Below are positions 15,396-23,132 of a DNA stretch of 27,570 bases, in pieces. The translations under genes and the position numbers were made by a program. Origin of the DNA: Bacteroidota bacterium (GTDB lineage: Bacteria > Bacteroidota > Bacteroidia > UKL13-3); the NCBI GenBank assembly GCA_947462865.1, contig CANHRW010000002.1:1-27570 (forward strand), read 5' to 3'. Every line of letters starts with the position of its first letter. Within the stretch, counting starts at the first letter, position 1. The notes beneath the pieces were generated by a model that was not told the DNA's origin, made no database searches, and saw nothing but the letters and a program-made list of their open reading frames with translations.

Positions 15396-16733
15396 CTAAT
15401 TGATTAAATGCCAAAGCGTTTCCATGTAATTTGGATCTGAAATTTTAGCTTCATTTCCACTTGCAATAATTTCCTCAACCAACAAGTCATTTTTCTTTCC
15501 TTGCTCTAAAGCATAACTATAGGGGCTCAAACTGAATGTAGTTAGTTCGTATTGAGATTTGTATTTGTCGGGATACAAAGCAGACAACTCATGCTCAATG
15601 TGTTTTTTATGAAGGAAATGTTTGTCACCTACTTTATCGGCCATTTCATAATAGTTTTGTATAGCCAATTCAGAAATGGCATCTGCATTGGGTTTACGCA
15701 GTTTTTGGTATTCGTCAAAAATCTTTTCCCAATCATCGCCGTATGCTTCTATACACTCGTCTAGTACTACGCAATCTTCAAAACTACAATTCATTCCTTG
15801 GCCATAAAATGGAACAATTGCGTGTGCAGCATCGCCTAATAAAGCCAATTTGTCTTTGCGCACCCAAGGGTAGCATCTAACAGTTACCAAGCTTGAAGTT
15901 GGGTTGGCAAAAAAATCCTCAACCAATGTTGGCATCAGAGGAAGTGTATCTGGAAAGTGTGTCTTAAAAAAGCCCATTACATCGGCCTCGGTTCGGAGCT
16001 TAGAAAATCCAAACTCGCCTTCAAATGGCATAAATAGCGTACAAGTAAAATCGCCAGCAGGGTTGGGCAAAGCAATCATCATAAATGAACCTCTTGGCCA
16101 AATGTGCAAGGCATTTTTCTCCATCTGAAATTGACCAGGTCCGGCAGCAGGTATTACTAGTTCTTTGTAACCAACATGTAAATAGGATTGCGAATAATTG
16201 AATCGATCAGTTATTTGCATTTTGCCTCGTGTTGCTGCAAAAGCACCGTCAGTTCCAATGATGTGGTCTGATTTAAAAGTTTGCTCGCTGCCATCTTCCA
16301 TTTCAAATTTGGCAATGCATTGATCCATATCAACGTCTATACATTTGGCGTTGAAGTACAAATGAATATTGGGATAATTTGAGGTAAGTTCAATTAATTT
16401 TAAATTCAATCGGCCTCTTGAAACAGAGTTAATGGCTTGTCCATCTTGTCCATAAGGCTGATAGTTGAGTTCGCTGCTTTTGCCATGCATCATTCTGCCC
16501 GACATTGGAATGGCATCTTCAAGAATTTCTTCGTCTAATCCAATTTTTTTTAATGCGTTTAAACCTCTTGTAGAAAGCGCAAGGTTAATAGACCGACCCG
16601 CATATATTTTTGCAGTTCTTAAATCAGGCCTGCGTTCGAATAAGTGTACTTCAAACCCTCTTTTTGCAAGGTATATAGATAACAGTGAACCGGATAATCC
16701 ACCTCCAATAATGCTGATTTTTTTTGCTTTCAT
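15396..16733 (-). CDS. kmo: Kynurenine 3-monooxygenase
   Basis: An FAD/NADPH-dependent hydroxylase converting kynurenine to 3-hydroxykynurenine. The N-terminal FAD-binding IIGGGLSGSLLSIYLAKRG, the GDAAHAIVPFYGQGMNCSFED FAD motif and the RSINLALSTRGLNALK region identify KMO among group A flavoprotein monooxygenases. The ATG at 16733 gives 445 residues; the TTG at 16760 would add nine non-conserved residues. The C-terminal part is polar, so no membrane anchor like that of the mitochondrial enzyme is evident. It follows kynU after about 46 bases and is probably cotranscribed. Other NAD de novo genes (dioxygenases, quinolinate enzymes) are not in the window. Confidence 0.95.
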   Translation of the reverse strand: MKAKKISIIGGGLSGSLLSIYLAKRGFEVHLFERRPDLRTAKIYAGRSINLALSTRGLNALKKIGLDEEILEDAIPMSGRMMHGKSSELNYQPYGQDGQAINSVSRGRLNLKLIELTSNYPNIHLYFNAKCIDVDMDQCIAKFEMEDGSEQTFKSDHIIGTDGAFAATRGKMQITDRFNYSQSYLHVGYKELVIPAAGPGQFQMEKNALHIWPRGSFMMIALPNPAGDFTCTLFMPFEGEFGFSKLRTEADVMGFFKTHFPDTLPLMPTLVEDFFANPTSSLVTVRCYPWVRKDKLALLGDAAHAIVPFYGQGMNCSFEDCVVLDECIEAYGDDWEKIFDEYQKLRKPNADAISELAIQNYYEMADKVGDKHFLHKKHIEHELSALYPDKYKSQYELTTFSLSPYSYALEQGKKNDLLVEEIIASGNEAKISDPNYMETLWHLIN

Positions 16734-16779
16734 GTAATGCGAACTTAATATATTACTCAACTAATTGTGATGATAGCAA

Positions 16780-18042
16780 TCAACTTTTAAAATAGTTTTC
16801 TAAAACTTGACCTATTTGGTGCATCTCTTCAAATTGATTGTACAGAGGTACTGGACTCATTCTAATGACATTGGGTTCTCTCCAATCGGGCATAATGTGG
16901 TTACTTTCTAAATAGTCGAATAACTTTTTACCATTTTCTTTGACAATGATAGAGAGTTGGCAACCTCTTTCATTAGGGTTTTTTGGAGTGATGATACTTA
17001 AGTGCTCCTGAAATTGGCTCAAAATAAATTCGAGGTAAGCAGTTAACAACTCACTTTTATTTCTTAGATTTTGAATTCCTGCCTCTTCAAAAATGCTAAG
17101 AGAAGCATTGTGTATTGCCATTGGAAAAATTTGTGCGTTGCTCAATTGCCAGCCTGCGGCACCTTCCATGGGAATAAATCCTTTTTTCATTAAGAACCTG
17201 CTTTTTTCGTCATGTCCCCACCAACCTGCAAACCTCGGTAAGCTTGGGTTATTGGCATGTTTTTCGTGAACAAAAACACCACTTGTACCACCCGGTCCAG
17301 AGTTCAGGTATTTATAAGTACACCAAACAGCAAAGTCAACTCCCCAATTATGTAGCTGTAAGTGTAAGTTACCCGCAGCATGTGCCAAGTCAAATCCGGC
17401 AATTGCTCCAATATTCTGCGCTGCTTCAGTTATGGCTTTCATGTCAAAAGCTTGGCCGGTTAAATAATTGACACCGCCCATCATAACTATAGCTAACTCG
17501 TTTTTGTGTAGGTCTATGGCAGACAGAATATCTTCTGTTCTTAAGGTGTACTCGCCTACTCTTGGAAACAATTCAACAATGGCCTCGTTTGGATCAAATC
17601 CATGAAATTTAACTTGCGATTCCATGGCGTATTGGTCTGAAGGGAATGCACTGCCTTCCATGATGATCTTGAACCTGCTTTTGGTTGGTCTATAAAAACT
17701 CACCATCATCAAGTGCAAATTGGCTGTAAGGTTGTTCATAATTACCACTTCAACAGGTTTTGCACCCACTACTTTGGCTGCTTTTTCGGTTAAAAAATGG
17801 TGGTAATACATCCATGGATTTTTACCTTTAAAATGCCCTTCAACTCCGAGATTTGCCCAATCCTCTAGTTCTTGATTGATAGCGTTTTTAACGGTTTTAG
17901 GCTGCAAGCCCAAAGAGTTCCCACAAAGGTATATTTGCGTTTTGCCGTCAATATTAGGTATGTGAAATTGGCTACGAAAGCCAGAAAGGTTGTCTTGTTG
18001 GTCGAGTTGTTGAGCAAATGCACGGGTGTTTTGAAAAATCAT
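16780..18042 (-). CDS. kynU: Kynureninase
   Basis: A PLP enzyme cleaving (3-hydroxy)kynurenine to (3-hydroxy)anthranilate and alanine. The 420 residues are full length. Motifs are YLCGNSLGLQP near the N-terminus, the PLP-contacting FDLAHAAGN, the Schiff-base K244 in CTYKYLNSGPGG, and FAGWWGHD. First gene of the kynU-kmo operon, with a promoter-like match 27-55 bases upstream. With kmo it would make 3-hydroxyanthranilate, the route to NAD; alternatively it degrades tryptophan. Nothing unusual in the active site. Confidence 0.97.
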   Translation of the reverse strand: MIFQNTRAFAQQLDQQDNLSGFRSQFHIPNIDGKTQIYLCGNSLGLQPKTVKNAINQELEDWANLGVEGHFKGKNPWMYYHHFLTEKAAKVVGAKPVEVVIMNNLTANLHLMMVSFYRPTKSRFKIIMEGSAFPSDQYAMESQVKFHGFDPNEAIVELFPRVGEYTLRTEDILSAIDLHKNELAIVMMGGVNYLTGQAFDMKAITEAAQNIGAIAGFDLAHAAGNLHLQLHNWGVDFAVWCTYKYLNSGPGGTSGVFVHEKHANNPSLPRFAGWWGHDEKSRFLMKKGFIPMEGAAGWQLSNAQIFPMAIHNASLSIFEEAGIQNLRNKSELLTAYLEFILSQFQEHLSIITPKNPNERGCQLSIIVKENGKKLFDYLESNHIMPDWREPNVIRMSPVPLYNQFEEMHQIGQVLENYFKS

Positions 18043-18068
18043 AACGAAGATTAATGGGCAATTTTACG

Positions 18069-18097
18069 CAAAATTGAGCGAATACTTAAAATGTCAA
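18069..18097 (-). promoter_or_regulatory. Candidate promoter of kynU-kmo (-33 TTG, 18-base spacer, -7 CAATTTTG)
   Basis: On the minus strand TTG (18097-18095) is followed after 18 bases by CAATTTTG (18076-18069), one mismatch from TAnnTTTG, with normal Bacteroidota spacing. The predicted start would give a leader of about 20 bases before the ATG at 18042. The only box here with both elements. Confidence 0.45.
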
Positions 18098-18123
18098 CTC
18101 CATAATAACGCTAAATAAATAGC

Positions 18124-18552
18124 TTATTTAACCAAATCCCAGCTATGGTCGCCCAACAATTTTACACTTGCAAGGTGGTTACCAATTGGTTTACTCCGCC
18201 CCCACTCTTGCGGCCCAATCAATGACAATTTATAGTGGTCATCAATTTCATATACATGGTAGACTTGTCCAACAACGGGTGTGAAACGCATGTCTGACTG
18301 ATAAATTTTTTCTGACACCAATAAACGCTGTTCAATTTCACGAACTTGTTGCATGATTAAATCAGCTTGTTTTTTTAACATGCCAATTTCTTGATTGGCA
18401 TAGTGGTGCATGGCTTCTACAGCATTTGCTTTGATTTTATTTTTGTCTTCGGGTCTAATAACCGGAGCGCCAATACTGAGAGGTATTGGAGACAAAGAAT
18501 TTGGTCCAATATAGCTGCCGTCTTCGTTGTAAAGCTCTTTTTCTGTTACCAT
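18124..18552 (-). CDS. DUF2452 family protein, function unknown
   Basis: A 142-residue soluble protein with no signal peptide. An N-terminal segment with ending SIGAPVIRPEDK leads to a long amphipathic helix (about residues 40-85, likely coiled coil: MLKKQADLIMQQVREIEQRL), then a beta-rich end with FTPVVGQVYHVYE, PQEWG and KLLGDHSW. This layout matches DUF2452 proteins of Bacteroidota and some other bacteria; no biochemical role is known to me. It is a single gene upstream of kynU (81-base gap holding the kynU promoter) and divergent from ispH. Confidence 0.82.
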   Translation of the reverse strand: MVTEKELYNEDGSYIGPNSLSPIPLSIGAPVIRPEDKNKIKANAVEAMHHYANQEIGMLKKQADLIMQQVREIEQRLLVSEKIYQSDMRFTPVVGQVYHVYEIDDHYKLSLIGPQEWGRSKPIGNHLASVKLLGDHSWDLVK

Positions 18553-18565
18553 GTACTACTTAAAC

Positions 18566-18573
18566 CAAAAATA
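18566..18573 (-). promoter_or_regulatory. Candidate -7 box (TATTTTTG) for the DUF2452 gene
   Basis: TATTTTTG fits TAnnTTTG, 14 bases upstream of the ATG at 18552. No -33 element is apparent. Confidence 0.35.
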
Positions 18574-18666
18574 CCCAAAAAGGTTTGAAACGAGTTCATA
18601 TTTTAAGTTCCAAGGCAAAGAATCAAGCTTTTCTAAAAAACAAAAACTATCCAAGCAATAAATGGT

Positions 18667-18674
18667 TAAATTTG
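18667..18674 (+). promoter_or_regulatory. Candidate -7 box (TAAATTTG) for ispH-gpx
   Basis: TAAATTTG fits TAnnTTTG and lies 19 bases before the ATG at 18693. Its position supports that ATG over the in-frame TTG at 18585, which is upstream of it. Confidence 0.45.
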
Positions 18675-18692
18675 TTACATAAATTAGCAGTT

Positions 18693-19535
18693 ATGCAAGT
18701 TCAAGTTGAAATTGACCAACATTCAGGTTTTTGTTTTGGAGTAGTCTTTGCCATTCAAATGGCTGAAGATATTTTAAATGACGAGGGTCACTTATACTGT
18801 TTAGGAGATATTGTTCACAACGACGAAGAAGTAGCAAGACTCCAAGCCAAGGGACTTGAAATTATAGACCATGAAAAGTTTAAAACACTTTCAAAAGCCA
18901 AAGTGCTGATCCGTGCACATGGTGAACCCCCTGAAACCTATCAATTGGCCCTCAATAACCAAATAGAATTAGTAGATGCAAGTTGTCCTGTAGTATTGAA
19001 ATTACAAAACCGAGTAAGGGAAGCTGCCAACGACCAAGAACAAATTATTATTTATGGTAAGCATGGCCATGCAGAGGTGAAAGGCTTGTTAGGTCAAACC
19101 GGTGGCAACGCAATTGTAATCGAGAAATTTGAAGAGTTGGACAATTATACCTTACCCAACAAAGTGCAACTGTATAGTCAAACGACCAAACGCACTAAAA
19201 ATTTGTATGCACTTAAGCAGTTATTAGAAGACAAGGGTATTCAGGTAGATTTTAATGATACACTTTGCCGACAAGTTAGCAATAGAGATATACAACTCCG
19301 CGATTTTGCCCAGAAATTTGATGTAGTTGTGTTTGTAGCAGGTGTTAAATCATCAAATGGTAAGGTATTGTATGATGTTTGCAAGGACAACAACCCCCGT
19401 ACACATTTTATCAGTCATGAGAATGAATTGGATAAAGCCTGGTTCAATACAGGAGAAAACATTGGTATTTGTGGAGCCACGTCAACACCTCAGTGGCAAA
19501 TGGAAAAAGTACAATCAGCCATCTTAGCATTATGA
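18693..19535 (+). CDS. ispH: 4-hydroxy-3-methylbut-2-enyl diphosphate reductase (IspH/LytB)
   Basis: The last enzyme of the MEP isoprenoid pathway, reducing HMBPP to IPP and DMAPP with an oxygen-sensitive Fe-S cluster. At 280 residues it has all three cluster cysteines, C14 (SGFCFGV), C98 (DASCPVV) and C192 (DTLCRQVSNRD); substrate residues H42 (VHND), H76 (RAHGEPP), H126 and E128 (HAEVKG); and the QTT motif (T164-T165). The ATG at 18693 matches the conserved N-terminus and follows a promoter box. An in-frame extension to TTG 18585 is basic and non-conserved. The stop overlaps the next gene's start in ATGA, so translation is coupled. Confidence 0.97.
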   Translation: MQVQVEIDQHSGFCFGVVFAIQMAEDILNDEGHLYCLGDIVHNDEEVARLQAKGLEIIDHEKFKTLSKAKVLIRAHGEPPETYQLALNNQIELVDASCPVVLKLQNRVREAANDQEQIIIYGKHGHAEVKGLLGQTGGNAIVIEKFEELDNYTLPNKVQLYSQTTKRTKNLYALKQLLEDKGIQVDFNDTLCRQVSNRDIQLRDFAQKFDVVVFVAGVKSSNGKVLYDVCKDNNPRTHFISHENELDKAWFNTGENIGICGATSTPQWQMEKVQSAILAL

Positions 19536-20095
19536 TAAACAAACTTAAACGCATTGCAGTAACATTGGTTTTATTGCCTATTCTTTTTGCATTTTCATTC
19601 TTAAAATCAAATGAAGCAGCTAAGAATTTCCACCAATTTAAAGTTCAATCCTTAACTGGAAATAAAACCATAAATATGGCCCAATTTAAGGGCAAGTATA
19701 TTTTATGTGTAAATGTGGCCAGTTACTGTGGTTATACCAAACAATACACAGACTTAATTAACTTACAAAAGCAATATGCAGATCAGTTGGTGGTAATTGG
19801 TTTTCCTTGCAATCAGTTTGGAGAACAAGAACCCGGAACAGCAAGTGAAATCATGAGTTTTTGCAAGAAAACTTACGGGGTAAACTTTTTACTTACAGAA
19901 AAAATTGAGGTAAAGGGAGCTGCTCAACACCCAATTTACAAATGGCTTTCTGATGCAAAATTGAATCGTAAAGAAAGCCATGAAGTAAAATGGAATTTCA
20001 ATAAATTTTTAATAGACCCATCGGGTAATTGGTTGGCTTATTTTCCATCTTCTGTTGCCCCTAATGATGAGAGTATCACCCAGTTTTTTCACTAA
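19532..20095 (+). CDS. Thioredoxin-type glutathione peroxidase with N-terminal export/anchor segment
   Basis: A 187-residue GPx-fold peroxidase reducing hydroperoxides. The catalytic tetrad is intact: C66 (NVASYCGYT), Q95 (FPCNQFG), W154 and N155 (VKWNFNKF). The position of selenocysteine in animal enzymes is Cys, and C111 (FCKKTYG) lies where thioredoxin-dependent GPxs have the resolving cysteine, so thioredoxin rather than glutathione is the likely reductant. Residues 8-24 are hydrophobic after a basic MINKLKR, which suggests a signal peptide or membrane anchor and so a periplasmic location. The ATG at 19532 overlaps the ispH stop (ATGA). Its stop abuts the convergent comF stop with no gap. 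Confidence 0.92.
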   Translation: MINKLKRIAVTLVLLPILFAFSFLKSNEAAKNFHQFKVQSLTGNKTINMAQFKGKYILCVNVASYCGYTKQYTDLINLQKQYADQLVVIGFPCNQFGEQEPGTASEIMSFCKKTYGVNFLLTEKIEVKGAAQHPIYKWLSDAKLNRKESHEVKWNFNKFLIDPSGNWLAYFPSSVAPNDESITQFFH

Positions 20096-20782
20096 CTAAG
20101 GTGCAAAGGCCAAGGCTGCTACACTAAGTTTACAATTGCCCATTTTTAGCAACTCTTTTGCCAAACTTTCTACAGTAGCACCGGTAGTTACTACGTCATC
20201 TACCAATAAAAAATGACATTGTCCGTTTTGCTGAAACAGTTGCTTATCTACTTCATAAATTGAAAGCACATTTTCCCACCTTTCAATTCTAGATTTAGCA
20301 GTTTGTGTAGGGGTATGAACGGTTCGTTTTATATATTCACTTTTATTTTGAATATGTGTAACCGAAGCAATTCCTTGTACTATGAGTTCACTTTGGTTGA
20401 ACCCTCTTTGCTTTAATCTTTTAGGGTGCAGAGGTACTGCAATGAGTGCATTCACCCCATTTTGATGTATTTGCAATTTTATTTGCCGTCCCAATCTTTG
20501 CCCAAAATCATAGGCAAGCTGTTTATTCCCTTTGTATTTGATGGCTTGAACTATGCGTTTTACCAAACCTGCTTTTTTATAAACTAAATAAGCAAAAGCG
20601 AATTCAAATTTCACCCTACCCCAAAAGGTTTTTGCAAGTGGGTTATTGGTTTCGTTTTGGTAATTAGTTACAGGAAGTTCCAATTCGCAGTTCAAGCAAA
20701 TATGTGTTTCTTGGTCTAGTAAAACCTTTTCGCAGCCAATACAACTAACAGGAAATAAAACAGCTAGCAGCGCATGAATCAT
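20096..20782 (-). CDS. comF: ComF family phosphoribosyltransferase-like protein
   Basis: A 228-residue ComF protein, implicated in handling single-stranded DNA during natural transformation. An N-terminal zinc-finger-like pair (CIGC about 14-17, CLNC about 29-32) precedes the phosphoribosyltransferase fold, with PLHPKRLKQRGFNQSE and the PRPP loop LLVDDVVTTGAT. Starts 45 bases after the stop of the prolyl oligopeptidase gene on the same strand, so cotranscription is possible; no promoter box was seen in the gap. No other competence gene is near. Confidence 0.93.
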   Translation of the reverse strand: MIHALLAVLFPVSCIGCEKVLLDQETHICLNCELELPVTNYQNETNNPLAKTFWGRVKFEFAFAYLVYKKAGLVKRIVQAIKYKGNKQLAYDFGQRLGRQIKLQIHQNGVNALIAVPLHPKRLKQRGFNQSELIVQGIASVTHIQNKSEYIKRTVHTPTQTAKSRIERWENVLSIYEVDKQLFQQNGQCHFLLVDDVVTTGATVESLAKELLKMGNCKLSVAALAFAP

Positions 20783-20827
20783 GCAGTAAATTTCCGTTTT
20801 TAAGGCATATGGTTTTCCTTAAAATAT

Positions 20828-22975
20828 TTACTCGATTGATTGATAAGTTGCTCCTAAATTCCAAAGTACAAAGCTCCACATGTCTGTGGCATCTTCAATT
20901 AATTTTGTAGTGGGTTTGCCTGCTCCGTGTCCTGCTTTGCTGTCTATCCGAATCAGAACCGGATTTCCTGTTGGGGCCTGATTGGCTTGTAATGTTGCTG
21001 CAAATTTAAATGAATGCGCAGGTACCACTCTATCGTCGTGATCGGCTGTCATAATTAATGTTGCCGGGTAATTGATTCCTTTTTTTATGTTGTGAAGTGG
21101 AGAATATTGATACAAGTATTTAAACTGCGCTTTATTTTCGCTACTTCCGTATTCAACGGCCCATCCCCACCCAATGGTAAATTTATGGTAACGCAGCATG
21201 TCTAACACGCCAACGGCTGGTATTGCAACTTTAAATAATTGAGGTTGTTGGGTCATACAAGCACCTACCAATAAGCCACCATTTGACCCACCATGAATGG
21301 CCAATTTTTGACTACATGTGTATTTGTTTTCAATTAAATAATTGGCTGCAGCAATAAAATCATCAAATACATTTTGTTTGTTGGCTAACATACCTGCTTG
21401 GTGCCACGCCTCTCCATATTCTCCTCCTCCTCTTAAATTAGCAACGGCATAAATTCCACCTTGTTCTAAGAACACCATTCTTGATACAGAAAACCCTGGT
21501 GTTAGGTTAATATTGAACCCGCCGTAACCGTACAATAGTGTTGGGTTAATTCCATCTAATTTAAGTCCTTTTTTACTGATGATAAAAAGTGGAATTTGAA
21601 CACCATCTTTTGAAGGGTAAAACACTTGTTTAGTTTCATAATCTGACGTGTTCAGATTGGTGGTTGTTTTTCTGAACAATGTACTTTCTCCATTTTGAAT
21701 ATTGTAATGATAAATTTCACCTGGGTTCGTAAAAGAACTAAATGTGTAAAAAGCTTCTTGGTCTGTTTTTTTTCCAGAAATACCAGTGGTTGTTCCTATT
21801 TCAGGTAGTTTAATTTCTTTTTCAAGAACACCTGAATAGTTGTATTGAAACAAACGTGAACTGGCATCTTTTAAGAAGGTAGCAAATAGTTTTCCCCCAC
21901 ATGTGCTTACCTGTTCTAGCAAATTGCTCGAAGCAGGAATAATGGTTTTCCAGTTTTTAGGATCAGGATTCAATGGGTCTACTTGCACCAATTGATAGGT
22001 TGGCGCATTGTAATCGGTGAGTACCAATAATTGGTTTTCTATATTGTCTATGATGGAGTAATTATTGGTAAACCCTTTAAACAATAGGCTAAAGTGTTTT
22101 TGATTTTTACTCAGGTCTTGATACCATATTTCGGACCCTGATGTACCTTCTGAACAGTTAATAAAAAGATAGTGCTCATCTTCAGTAACAGCTGCGTTGA
22201 AATACCTCAATGGATGTGATTTGTCTTCGTAAACCAATGCATCTTCAGATTGGTTTTTGCCCAATTCATGGTAATAAATTTTCATATGTTCGTTCTGACC
22301 ACTCAGCGCTTTTCCTGTTTTGGGCTCATCGTATCTGCTATAATAAAAACCATTGCCCATCCAGGTTGCATTGCTAAATTTTACCCATTGAATTTGGTCT
22401 TTGAGTCGGTTGCCATTTGTTGTTTCAAGCACAAAAATTTCATTCCAATCGCTTCCACTCTTAGCCACACTGACAGCCATGTATTGGTGGTCTTTGCTAA
22501 AAGAAATTCCAGAAAGTGAAGTAGTGCCATCATCAGACAATTGATTGGGGTCAAAAAATAGCTGTGGACTACCATTTAAACCATTTTGCTTGTACAGAAC
22601 ACTTTGGTTTTGTAAGCCGTCATTTTTAAAGAAATAACAATCATTACCTTCTTTAAAGGGTGTTCCAAACCTTTCGTAATTCCAGATTTTTGTTAGCCTA
22701 TCTTTAATTTGAGATTTAAAAGGTATTTGATCTAGAAAATTTTTCGTACAATTATTTTGTTGTACCACCCATTCTTTTACTTGAAGCGCAGTATCATCCT
22801 CAAGCCACCTGTATGGGTCTGCCACCTGTTGGCCAAAATAATCATCAATGACTGAGTCGGTTTTTGATATTGGATAGGGCATATTTTGTATTGCTTTTTG
22901 GTAGTTGTTGGCATGCTGACAAGCGCCTGCTAACAAACTGGTTAAAATGATTACTAAATTACGTAGTTGTGTCAT
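20828..22975 (-). CDS. Prolyl oligopeptidase (S9A), predicted lipoprotein
   Basis: A 715-residue post-proline-cleaving serine peptidase. Residues 1-19 form a lipoprotein signal ending in LLAGAC (C19), so the enzyme is likely membrane-anchored outside the cytoplasm. An N-terminal arm with DPYRWLEDD leads to a seven-bladed propeller (about 85-440) and an alpha/beta-hydrolase domain with Ser564 (GGSNGG), Asp647 (DHDDRVVP; R649 contacts substrate) and His683 (AGHGAG); spacing agrees with the porcine enzyme (554/641/680). Probably digests short proline peptides after uptake through the outer membrane. Upstream of comF on the same strand and divergent from the DMT transporter. Confidence 0.96.
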   Translation of the reverse strand: MTQLRNLVIILTSLLAGACQHANNYQKAIQNMPYPISKTDSVIDDYFGQQVADPYRWLEDDTALQVKEWVVQQNNCTKNFLDQIPFKSQIKDRLTKIWNYERFGTPFKEGNDCYFFKNDGLQNQSVLYKQNGLNGSPQLFFDPNQLSDDGTTSLSGISFSKDHQYMAVSVAKSGSDWNEIFVLETTNGNRLKDQIQWVKFSNATWMGNGFYYSRYDEPKTGKALSGQNEHMKIYYHELGKNQSEDALVYEDKSHPLRYFNAAVTEDEHYLFINCSEGTSGSEIWYQDLSKNQKHFSLLFKGFTNNYSIIDNIENQLLVLTDYNAPTYQLVQVDPLNPDPKNWKTIIPASSNLLEQVSTCGGKLFATFLKDASSRLFQYNYSGVLEKEIKLPEIGTTTGISGKKTDQEAFYTFSSFTNPGEIYHYNIQNGESTLFRKTTTNLNTSDYETKQVFYPSKDGVQIPLFIISKKGLKLDGINPTLLYGYGGFNINLTPGFSVSRMVFLEQGGIYAVANLRGGGEYGEAWHQAGMLANKQNVFDDFIAAANYLIENKYTCSQKLAIHGGSNGGLLVGACMTQQPQLFKVAIPAVGVLDMLRYHKFTIGWGWAVEYGSSENKAQFKYLYQYSPLHNIKKGINYPATLIMTADHDDRVVPAHSFKFAATLQANQAPTGNPVLIRIDSKAGHGAGKPTTKLIEDATDMWSFVLWNLGATYQSIE

Positions 22976-22989
22976 TGTTCAAAATTAGC

Positions 22990-23004
22990 GTATGCTTTGC
23001 ATAC
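22990..23004. repeat. Inverted repeat GTATGC-TTT-GCATAC upstream of the oligopeptidase gene
   Basis: A perfect 6-bp inverted repeat with a 3-base spacer, 15-29 bases upstream of the ATG at 22975. A partial third copy of GTATG follows at about 23012. Possibly an operator or leader hairpin. The remaining gap to 23132 is AT-rich, with no other clear element. Confidence 0.35.
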
Positions 23005-23132
23005 AACAAAGTGTATGTTAGTTTTTAAGTCATCCCATTTTGCTTGTTTTATAAGCTTTTATTAAGCCTATTTTTATTGATGTATTCCCATTTCTTTATT
23101 AATATTGCTAATTAAATTTCTACCTACCCAAG

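Noticed and set aside
18585..18692. N-terminal extension of IspH from a TTG
   Set aside because: The 36 residues are basic and not part of the IspH fold, and a promoter-like box at 18667 lies inside the segment.
22980..22987. TAATTTTG on the minus strand as the oligopeptidase promoter
   Set aside because: It ends only 4 bases before the ATG at 22975, so the transcript would begin inside the coding region; there is no later plausible start before the lipoprotein signal.
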